DNA from: Burkholderiales bacterium
GTDB lineage: Bacteria; Pseudomonadota; Gammaproteobacteria; Burkholderiales; Burkholderiaceae_E
DNA length: 6,122 bases
Assembly (NCBI GenBank): GCA_020348765.1
Contig: CP070753.1
Location: 2,114,906 to 2,121,027 of the forward strand
Direction: 5' to 3'
Below, piece by piece: positions 1 to 5,396 of this stretch (position 1 is the first letter of the stretch; each line of letters opens with the position of its first letter). A program made the translations under genes and the position numbers. Under the pieces are notes generated by a model that saw nothing but the letters and a program-made list of their open reading frames with translations, was not told the origin of the DNA and made no database searches.

Positions 1-1
1 C

Positions 2-1432
2 CTCGACGGCCCGATCGGTGTCGCCTCGGCGCTGCACGTGGAGACGACCGTCGAGGCGGCTCGCAAGGAGCAGGCGAGCGCGGTGCTGGTCCGCATGGAC
101 ACGCCGGGCGGGCTGCTCAGCTCGACGCAGACGATCATCCGCACCCTGCTCAATGCCAGCGTCCCGGTGATCGTCTATGTGGCGCCGCAGGGCGCGCGAG
201 CCGCAAGCGCGGGAACGTACATCACGTATGCGGCACATGTCGCCGCGATGGCGCCCGGAACGCACATCGGTGCCGCGACACCGGTGTCGATGCAGCAGAT
301 CCCGGGCTTGCCGCAACCCGGCAAGCCGCAGCGCGAATCCGATGACCGGGACGCCGGCGACGGCGAGCGGGACGGCCCCGAGGCGAGCGGCGATGGCGCC
401 CGGGACGGCGCCTCCGACAGCGCCTCCGACAGCGCCTCCGATAGCGCCTCCGACGGCGCTTCCGACCGGGCCGACGACCGGGCCAAGGGTCGGGACCGTC
501 GCCCGGCGGCCGCACCGGCCGGCTCGGCGATGGAGCGCAAGGCCCTGAACGATGCCGTCGCCTTCATCCGCAGCCTGGCGCAATTGCGCAACCGCAATGC
601 CGAATGGGCCGAGCGTGCCGTGATCGACGCGGCCACGCTGACCGCGGACGAAGCGCTCGAAGAGGGCGTGATCGACTTCGTGGCCGCCTCCGACCGCGAG
701 CTGCTCGAGGCCGCGCACGGGCGAAAGGTGCGCGTCGGCGACGCCACCGTGGAACTGGACACCCGCGACGCCGAGATCCGGGCCGTGGAAGCCGACCTGA
801 GAACCAAGGTGCTGGGTGCGCTGGCCGATCCGAACATCGCGTTCATCCTGCTGCTGGTCGGCGTGTACGGCCTGATCCTCGAGTTCTGGACACCGGGGTT
901 CGGAGTCGGCGGCATCATCGGCGGGCTGTCGCTGGTGCTCGCGTTCGTCGCGCTGTCGATGCTGCCGGTCCACTACGGCGGTCTGGCGCTGCTCGCGCTC
1001 GGCCTGGTGATGATGACCGCCGAGATGCTGACCCCGGGGATCGGTGCGCTGGGCATCGGCGGGCTGATCGGCTTCGTGATCGGCGCACTGTTCCTGTTCG
1101 ACCCGGCCGGCGCCGACATCGCGATCGGCGTGGCCAAGCCGCTGATCGCCGGCGCCGCGCTGACGACCGCAGCCGTGTTCCTGGCCGCGTTCGGCTTCCT
1201 GATGCGCTCGCGGCGCCAGACGGTGAGCACCGGCGGCGAGGAGATGATCGGCATGACTGCACGCGTGCTCCGATGGCAGGGCGATCGAGGGCTGGCCCGC
1301 GTGCACGGCGAGGTCTGGCAAGCGCGCGCGGACCGTCCGTTCGCCGCCGGCGACACCGCCCTCGTCGCGCGTCGCGACGGCCTGACCCTGATTCTGGACA
1401 AGAGAGATTCCGAGGGAGATTTCGATGGATGA
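2..1432 (+). CDS. nfeD: Long-form NfeD family membrane serine protease (ClpP-class), 5'-truncated
   Basis: The reading frame is open from the left edge (codons for [14 protein letters not shown] lie upstream of the first GTG at 38), so the true start and any signal peptide are outside the window; 476 codons are visible. Numbering from the GTG at 38, residues 14-82 form the ClpP-like core with MDTPGG and [10 protein letters not shown]. By comparison with Pyrococcus PH1510, Ser57 (nt 206-208) is the nucleophile and Lys168 (nt 539-541, in MERKALND) the general base. Between them lies a long acidic low-complexity insert (about residues 85-163). Residues 190-216 ([12 protein letters not shown]) complete the protease fold. 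Several hydrophobic membrane segments occupy about 258-391. Residues 400-455 are the C-terminal NfeD OB-fold domain ([18 protein letters not shown]). It overlaps the slipin gene by 8 bp, the classic NfeD-slipin operon. Family knowledge: it cleaves the hydrophobic C-terminus of stomatin-like partners at the membrane. Family assignment is firm; the substrate here is inferred. Confidence 0.93.
   Translation, partial: LDGPIGVASALHVETTVEAARKEQASAVLVRMDTPGGLLSSTQTIIRTLLNASVPVIVYVAPQGARAASAGTYITYAAHVAAMAPGTHIGAATPVSMQQIPGLPQPGKPQRESDDRDAGDGERDGPEASGDGARDGASDSASDSASDSASDGASDRADDRAKGRDRRPAAAPAGSAMERKALNDAVAFIRSLAQLRNRNAEWAERAVIDAATLTADEALEEGVIDFVAASDRELLEAAHGRKVRVGDATVELDTRDAEIRAVEADLRTKVLGALADPNIAFILLLVGVYGLILEFWTPGFGVGGIIGGLSLVLAFVALSMLPVHYGGLALLALGLVMMTAEMLTPGIGALGIGGLIGFVIGALFLFDPAGADIAIGVAKPLIAGAALTTAAVFLAAFGFLMRSRRQTVSTGGEEMIGMTARVLRWQGDRGLARVHGEVWQARADRPFAAGDTALVARRDGLTLILDKRDSEGDFDG
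410..469 (+). repeat. 12-bp tandem repeat inside nfeD, encoding (Ala-Ser-Asp-Ser)n
   Basis: Five adjacent 12-bp units run at 410-421, 422-433, 434-445, 446-457 and 458-469. The first two are identical (gcctccgacagc), the third and fourth differ by one base each, and the fifth is degenerate. The unit length is a multiple of three, so copy-number changes keep the nfeD frame; the product is [20 protein letters not shown]. The repeat is the core of a larger Asp/Gly/Ser/Ala/Arg-rich stretch (about 340-520) that looks disordered. It probably grew by replication slippage. Confidence 0.93.
1412..1418 (+). promoter_or_regulatory. Ribosome binding site of the slipin gene, inside the nfeD 3' end
   Basis: A purine-rich GAGGGAG lies six bases before the ATG at 1425 and matches the anti-Shine-Dalgarno sequence well. 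It supports this ATG as the slipin start and indicates that the slipin has its own initiation signal even though its start overlaps the nfeD stop (ATGGATGA, 1425-1432), which would also permit coupled re-initiation. Confidence 0.75.
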
Positions 1433-2201
1433 GCTGACCGGACTGGCGTTCTATCTGTTCCCGATCATCGTCATCGTCGCCGTGCTCGGTTCGGCGTTGC
1501 GAATCCTGCGCGAGTACGAGCGCGGCGTCGTGTTCCTGCTCGGCCGGTTCTACAAGGTCAAGGGGCCGGGCCTGGTGATCATCGTCCCGGTGCTGCAGCA
1601 GATGGTGCGGGTCGACCTGCGCACGCGGGTCCTGGACGTGCCGCCGCAGGACGTGATCTCGCGCGACAACGTGTCGGTCAAGGTCAATGCGGTCATCTAC
1701 TACCGCGTGATGGACCCGTCCAACGCGATCCTGCAGGTCGAGGACTTCAATCGCGCCACCAGCGAGCTGGCGCAGACGACGCTGCGCTCGGTGCTGGGCC
1801 AGCACGAACTGGACGAGATGCTGGCCGAGCGCGAAAAGCTCAACGACGACTTGCGCCGGCTGCTCGACGAGCAGACCGACGCCTGGGGCATCAAGGTCTC
1901 GAACGTCGAGTTGAAGCACGTGGACATCGACGAGTCGATGGTGCGCGCGATCGCCAAGCAGGCCGAGGCCGAGCGGCTGCGGCGGGCCAAGGTCATCGAT
2001 GCCGAAGGCGAATTCCAGGCCGCGGCCAAGCTGCGCGAGGCGGCCGATGTGCTGGCAGACGAGCCGGCTGCGATGCAGCTGCGATACCTGGGCGCGATGA
2101 TGAACGTGGTCGGCGATCGCACTTCAACCATCGTGTTTCCGCTGCCGATCGACATGCTGGCCGGGTTCGGGACCGAGCGCAAGGGCAAGAAGAGCGAGTA
2201 G
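1425..2201 (+). CDS. Slipin (stomatin/prohibitin, SPFH-domain membrane protein), NfeD partner
   Basis: A complete 258-residue protein, the usual slipin length. Residues 7-23 form one N-terminal membrane segment, followed by the SPFH/band-7 domain from about residue 28 ([14 protein letters not shown], then KGPGL) to about 170; signature stretches include [10 protein letters not shown] (68-76), the YYRV strand (92-95) and the turn ELKHVDI. Residues 172-212 are an Ala/Glu/Arg-rich helix predicted to form a coiled coil ([19 protein letters not shown]) used for oligomerisation. The C-terminus carries the hydrophobic [12 protein letters not shown] (234-245), the region that in the archaeal PH1510-PH1511 pair is cut by the NfeD protease. 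The family forms large ring- or cage-like membrane scaffolds linked to lipid microdomains and membrane-protein quality control. The gene overlaps nfeD by 8 bp and shares its transcript. It resembles E. coli QmcA/YbbK in family, but I do not assign that symbol because subfamily membership cannot be settled by eye. Confidence 0.95.
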   Translation: MDELTGLAFYLFPIIVIVAVLGSALRILREYERGVVFLLGRFYKVKGPGLVIIVPVLQQMVRVDLRTRVLDVPPQDVISRDNVSVKVNAVIYYRVMDPSNAILQVEDFNRATSELAQTTLRSVLGQHELDEMLAEREKLNDDLRRLLDEQTDAWGIKVSNVELKHVDIDESMVRAIAKQAEAERLRRAKVIDAEGEFQAAAKLREAADVLADEPAAMQLRYLGAMMNVVGDRTSTIVFPLPIDMLAGFGTERKGKKSE

Positions 2202-2202
2202 T

Positions 2203-2224
2203 CCGGTCCGGCCCACCGGACCGG
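2203..2224 (+). terminator. Perfect 9-bp inverted repeat after the slipin stop, likely terminator hairpin
   Basis: CCGGTCCGG (2203-2211), loop CCCA (2212-2215), CCGGACCGG (2216-2224): a perfect all-strong stem with a four-base loop, starting two bases after the slipin stop codon. No T-run follows (next bases ctcgagttcc), so it is not a textbook intrinsic terminator; it may stop transcription weakly, act with Rho, or protect the mRNA 3' end. The stem is equally stable on the other strand and could serve the converging transcript from the oxidoreductase side. Confidence 0.6.
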
Positions 2225-2553
2225 CTCGAGTTCCGGCGTATCACTGCGACGTTCGTCGCGCGCGGGACGATGCCGGTCGTCACCACGCGCTGCGGCTTGC
2301 CTGCCGCGACCGTTGGTGCCGCCCTTGCCCCGGGCGGCATCGGCTTCCTGCCCGCTCCGGATAGCCTCTCAGCCGGAGCAGCCGTCGTTGGGGACGCGCC
2401 GAATACGCAGCGGGAGACACCTGACGAGATTCGGTCGCAGCCCTGCGCGCGTTCGAGCGTGCTCGCCCGCCTCGCACTCAGCCTCTCGGTTGTCCTCACC
2501 GCCCGTGTCGGAGGCGGGGAGACCGACCTCTGTCGAGCCCGGCGCCCGGGAGT
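2225..2553. other. Non-coding or degraded stretch between convergent genes (left half)
   Basis: No frame here looks like a protein: the open frames give Arg/Pro/Cys-rich or inconsistent translations, and third-position GC bias is weak compared with the flanking genes. A 7-bp inverted repeat GCTCCGG (2354-2360) / CCGGAGC (2373-2379) with a 12-base loop is the only structure noticed. In the second + frame, around 2445-2510, a short Leu/Val/Ala-rich run (SVLARLALSLSVVLTA) resembles a signal peptide or membrane segment but leads into no sensible protein; it could be the displaced 5' end of the remnant that follows. Confidence 0.4.
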
Positions 2554-2865
2554 CCCATTGCCGAGATACTCACCGGGACCGCCGCCACTGGCGGACCGAT
2601 CTCGGGCGCCGGCAACGCAAACATCACGCCCTCGGCTTCGGTCGCCGCGCGCGCGGCGATCGGCAGCGCCGATCTCGCGGTCTTCTTCTGAAACGGCACT
2701 GCGGCCGATATCGCCAGCGCCGCGGCGCGCATGTCGGAGGCGGTCAGCGCATTGCAGGACAGGCTCTCGCCGCTGCCCCAGCGCTACGGGGTCGAGGGCG
2801 ACCTGCCGAACACGCCGTTCACCGCCGACTTCGACCAGATGGCGACGACGATCGCGACGACCATG
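2554..2865 (+). pseudogene. Decayed coding remnant of unknown family, with an in-frame TGA and no start codon
   Basis: In the + frame beginning at 2554 the codons look like a real gene of this genome. By hand count, about 38 of 45 codons before the TGA and 55 of 58 after it end in G or C, and first positions are purine-rich. The translation is Ala/Gly/Thr/Asp-rich: PIAEILTGTAATGGPISGAG, then SADLAVFF, a TGA at 2689-2691, then NGTAADIASAAARMSEAV, SALQDRLSPL and TPFTADFDQM. The frame is open from 2425 to the TGA but contains no ATG, GTG or TTG there, and past 2865 it loses codon bias and runs into the 3' end of the convergent oxidoreductase gene. A single change (TGG to TGA) would explain the stop; the upstream part must be frameshifted or deleted. 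I do not recognise the family. Caveat: one - strand frame (2732-2496) shares the same wobble positions, so codon bias alone does not fix the strand; the purine-first pattern and longer open run favour +. Confidence 0.42.
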
Positions 2866-2885
2866 ACTAGTACCGACCGCAGAGC

Positions 2886-4499
2886 TCAGGCCTCTTGCAG
2901 AATCAGCTCGGAGCCCTTCTCCCCGATCATGATCGTGGGCGCATTGGTGTTGCCGCTGACCACCCGCGGCATCACCGAAGCGTCGACCACCCGCAGCCCC
3001 TCGACGCCCCGCACGCGCAGCGCCGGGTCGAGCACCGCTCGAGCGTCGCTGCCCATCCGGCAAGTCCCCACCGGGTGGTAGACCGTGTCGACCCGCTGGC
3101 GCAGCAGCGCACGGATGGCTTCGTCATCGCGAATACCGGCGGTCCACAACTCCTTCTTGCGGTAGGGCGCCAGCGCCGGCGCTTCGAGGATCTCGCGGGT
3201 CAGCCGGAAGCCTCGCACCAGCCGCTCGACGTCGCCCGCATCGCTCAGGAACGCCGGGTCGATCAGCGGCGCGGCCAGCGGGTCGGGGCTTGCAAGCCTC
3301 AGCGTGCCCCGGCTGCGCGGGCACAGCACGCAGACGTGACACGAGAACCCGAGCGAAAAGTAGAGCTTGCGCGCATGGTCGGCGACGATCGCCACGACGA
3401 AGTGCAACTGAGCGTCGGGCTCGTCCTCGTCGGGCCGCGTGCGCAGGAAACCGCCTGCTTCGGCGAAGTTCGTCGTGATCATGCCGGTGCGGTCACGCCG
3501 GAAGCGTCCGATCTCGCGCAGCTGCCGAGCAAATCCGCGCGGCGCGAGCCCGAGCAGCTCGGTCGAATCCGACGTGTACGCGAAGATCACGTCGGGGTGA
3601 TCGTGCAGGTTCGCGCCGACTCCGGGCGCGTCCACGAGCACCGGGATTCCCAACGCCTGCAGGTGCTCGCCCGGTCCGATGCCCGAGAGCATCAGCAGCT
3701 GCGGCGAACCGAAGGCACCGGACGACAGGATCACCTCGCGCCGCGCGCGCGCGAGCTGCCGGCGCCCGGAGCGCAGGTACTCGACCCCGGCTGCGCGCTG
3801 CGCCTCGAACACGACCCGTGTCGCGTGCGCCTCGGTGGCCACGGCGAGGTTCTGCCTTCCCGCGGCCGCGTCCAGGAAGGCCTTGCTCGCGCTGCAGCGC
3901 AGTCCGTCGCGCTGGGTCACCTGGTAATGCCCGAAGCCCTCCTGGGAGGGTCCGTTGAAGTCGGCGTTGCGCTTGTAGCCGCACTGGATCGCGGCCTGCA
4001 CGAAGGCTTCGGGCACCGGGTTGCCGGTGCGCAGGTTCGCCACGCTGAGCGGCCCGCCCCGGCCGTGGTACGGCGGGCCGTGAACCTCGTTGTCCTCGGA
4101 GCGAAGGAAATAGGGCAGGACCTCGTCGAAGCTCCAGCCGGTGGCACCCATTGCCGCCCAGCGATCGTAGTCGGCCCGGCTGCCGCGCGTGTAGATCATC
4201 GCGTTGGTCGAACTCGAGCCGCCCAGCACCTTGCCGCGCGGCTGATAGCCGCGCCGCCCGCCGAGCCCCGCCTGCGGCACCGTCTCGTAGGCCCAGTTGT
4301 GGAACCGGCGCGGCAGCGTCACCACGGCTGCAACGGGAATCTGGAGGAACGGCGTCTTGTCCGACTTGCCGGCCTCGAGCAGCAGCACGCTGGCCTGCCC
4401 GCCGTCGCTGAGCCGATTCGCCAGCACGCAACCCGCCGAGCCCGCGCCCACGATGACATAGTCGAACGCCTCGGCAATCGCGTCTCGGGTGTCAGCCAT
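2886..4499 (-). CDS. GMC family FAD-dependent oxidoreductase (choline/alcohol dehydrogenase type)
   Basis: A complete 537-residue flavoenzyme of typical GMC length that oxidises a primary alcohol to an aldehyde. Residues 13-31 hold the Rossmann FAD motif (VIVGAGSAGCVLANRL, with G18-x-G20-xx-G23), and LLLEAG (39-44) supplies the acidic residue for the adenosine ribose. GMC signature 1 lies at 89-106 (GKVLGGSSSTNAMIY; Thr98 replaces the usual aliphatic residue). Signature 2 matches fully at 261-275 (GAFGSPQLLMLSGIG). The catalytic pair is present: His475 in VYHPVGTCRMG and Asn517 in SGNTNAPT, the His/Asn arrangement of choline oxidase and choline dehydrogenase. There is no signal peptide, so it is cytoplasmic or peripheral at the inner membrane, probably passing electrons to the quinone pool. 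It starts 25 bp after the yceH stop, with only a weak GGAC-type ribosome site, and is probably co-transcribed with it. The substrate cannot be told: nothing adjacent (no betB, betI or choline transporter in the window) supports choline, so betA is not assigned. Confidence 0.95.
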   Translation of the reverse strand: MADTRDAIAEAFDYVIVGAGSAGCVLANRLSDGGQASVLLLEAGKSDKTPFLQIPVAAVVTLPRRFHNWAYETVPQAGLGGRRGYQPRGKVLGGSSSTNAMIYTRGSRADYDRWAAMGATGWSFDEVLPYFLRSEDNEVHGPPYHGRGGPLSVANLRTGNPVPEAFVQAAIQCGYKRNADFNGPSQEGFGHYQVTQRDGLRCSASKAFLDAAAGRQNLAVATEAHATRVVFEAQRAAGVEYLRSGRRQLARARREVILSSGAFGSPQLLMLSGIGPGEHLQALGIPVLVDAPGVGANLHDHPDVIFAYTSDSTELLGLAPRGFARQLREIGRFRRDRTGMITTNFAEAGGFLRTRPDEDEPDAQLHFVVAIVADHARKLYFSLGFSCHVCVLCPRSRGTLRLASPDPLAAPLIDPAFLSDAGDVERLVRGFRLTREILEAPALAPYRKKELWTAGIRDDEAIRALLRQRVDTVYHPVGTCRMGSDARAVLDPALRVRGVEGLRVVDASVMPRVVSGNTNAPTIMIGEKGSELILQEA

Positions 4500-4524
4500 G
4501 ACAGGTCCGGCCGCAGCCGCTCGC

Positions 4525-5274
4525 TCAACCCTGATCCAGGTCGACGCCGAGCTCGTCGCAGAGCCTGGTCACGGTGCGCGCCAGCGACGACAGCTGGTCC
4601 TCCAGCCTCGACACCCTCGCCTTGAGCGCATCGAGTTCTGCCGCCGTCGCGCGATCGACTCCGGACTCGCCTTCGTCGGGCACGCCGACCGGTGACACGG
4701 CAGCGGACGCAACGGGCGCAGCGGACGCAGCGACGGTACCAGCGGCGGCCGCGGCGCCGCCGGGCGCGACCGGGCCCGACAGCAGGTGTGCCCAGCGGGT
4801 CTCTCGCGCCCCGGGCTGGCGCGGCAGTTCCACCACCATCGCACCGGCGGGCCACTCGGCCAGCTCGTTCAGGAAACCCTGCACCGCCGAGATGTCCGAG
4901 AACCTCTGCATGCGTTCGCAGTGGATCCGCAGCTCGCCGGCGGTCTGCGGCCCGCGCAGGATCAGCACCGCCAGCAATGCCACCGACTCGGACGGCACCT
5001 GCAGCACCGCCTTGATGTTCTCCGAGTAGCGCATCACCCGCCCGCCGCTGGACTCGATCACGAGCGACAGGCGCATCAGCCGATCGATCGCGGCCTGCAC
5101 GTCGGCTGCGGTCACGTTCATCACCGGCTCGCGGCTCGACTTCTGGTTGCAGCCCGCGACCAGCGCGTTCAGCGTCAGCGGATAGGTGTCCGGCACCGTG
5201 CGGCGCTTCTCGTACAGCACCGCGACCACGCGGGCTTCGAGCGGGGACAGCAGCGGGGGCGGTCGACGGTCCAT
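4525..5274 (-). CDS. yceH: YceH family protein (DUF480), tandem winged-helix domains
   Basis: A complete 249-residue protein. Residues 9-55 match E. coli YceH closely (LSPLEARVVAVLYEK, TYPLTLNALVAGCNQK, SREPVMN). The first winged helix spans about 8-90 and the second about 95-166 (ALLAVLILRGPQTAGELR, RMQRFSDI, then RETRWAHLLSG). An Ala/Pro/Val/Ser-rich linker (about 169-205) leads to a short C-terminal coiled coil (212-243, ELDALKARVSRLEDQLSSL), where E. coli YceH has its own shorter coil. The linker makes this protein somewhat longer than the E. coli one (about 215 residues). The molecular role of YceH is not established; the fold suggests nucleic acid or protein binding. It is the first gene of the leftward pair with the GMC oxidoreductase. 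The start ATG (5272-5274) has a purine-rich GAGAGAAG a few bases upstream, and no better start precedes the conserved N-terminus. Confidence 0.96.
   Translation of the reverse strand: MDRRPPPLLSPLEARVVAVLYEKRRTVPDTYPLTLNALVAGCNQKSSREPVMNVTAADVQAAIDRLMRLSLVIESSGGRVMRYSENIKAVLQVPSESVALLAVLILRGPQTAGELRIHCERMQRFSDISAVQGFLNELAEWPAGAMVVELPRQPGARETRWAHLLSGPVAPGGAAAAAGTVAASAAPVASAAVSPVGVPDEGESGVDRATAAELDALKARVSRLEDQLSSLARTVTRLCDELGVDLDQG
4700..4729. repeat. Two imperfectly spaced 12-bp direct repeats in the yceH linker
   Basis: gcagcggacgca occurs at 4700-4711 and again at 4718-4729 (period 18 bp, in frame). It encodes two copies of an Ala/Ser/Val motif in the Ala-rich linker before the C-terminal coiled coil. 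It is probably a slippage product of low-complexity GC-rich DNA and explains part of the extra length of this YceH. Confidence 0.7.
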
Positions 5275-5396
5275 GGTTCGCTTCTCTCGCGGGCTAGTCG
5301 CATCTTGCCATACCGGAGCGGCCGCACCGGCGCCGCGCGGCGTAAAGTACCGGCTATTGCGGCACTGTCCGAGGCCGCGCCGCGGGCCTTGTGCCG
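5275..5396. promoter_or_regulatory. Divergent intergenic region between yceH and the CoA ligase gene
   Basis: These 122 bp must hold the promoters for the leftward yceH-oxidoreductase pair and the rightward ligase gene. On the + strand, taaagt at 5343-5348 sits in a local break in GC content (gcgtaaagtaccggctattgc) and is a plausible -10 box, about 50 bp before the ligase ATG; no good -35 lies 16-18 bp upstream of it. No clear operator palindrome was found. The assignment as promoter region is positional; the individual box is a guess. Confidence 0.4.

Noticed and set aside
175..918. A 247-codon - strand frame with Ser-Glu-Ala-Leu repeats opposite nfeD.
   Set aside because: The repeat is only the reverse reading of the 12-bp nfeD repeat; the ClpP-class motifs on the + strand are decisive.
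915..1919. A 334-codon - strand open frame spanning the nfeD-slipin junction.
   Set aside because: It crosses two well-supported genes, and its translation changes from His/Gln/Asp-rich to Arg-rich with no domain; a compositional shadow.
2689..2691. The in-frame TGA as a selenocysteine codon.
   Set aside because: No convincing SECIS-type hairpin at the right distance (only a weak GCGGC/GCCGC pairing), no known selenoprotein motif around it, and no start codon upstream.
2496..2732. An intact 78-codon - strand open frame downstream of the oxidoreductase, as a possible small gene.
   Set aside because: It shares wobble positions with the + strand remnant, which explains its codon bias. The ATG has no evident ribosome site, and its C-terminal part is Arg/Pro-rich. 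It remains the main alternative and would be revived by homologues.
2270..2866. A 198-codon + strand open frame across the intergenic region.
   Set aside because: Its later half is Arg/Pro/Ser-rich and out of phase with the frame that carries the codon bias; no ribosome site or domain. Only its short hydrophobic stretch was kept as a note.
2731..3081. A 116-codon + strand open frame starting after the TGA as a complete small gene.
   Set aside because: No ribosome site precedes the ATG, codon bias stops near 2865, and the last third is merely the antisense of the conserved GMC C-terminus.
3735..3755. Alternating CG tract (ctcgcg ... cgcgag) as a structural or regulatory element.
   Set aside because: It lies within the oxidoreductase coding sequence and follows from Arg/Ala codons; such tracts are expected at this GC content.
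2895..4625. A 576-codon open frame on the + strand covering the whole oxidoreductase gene, longer than that gene itself.
   Set aside because: Its product is rich in His, Arg, Gln and Pro with no recognisable domain, while the opposite strand encodes all GMC motifs in order. Such long antisense frames are expected opposite high-GC genes, where stop codons are rare.
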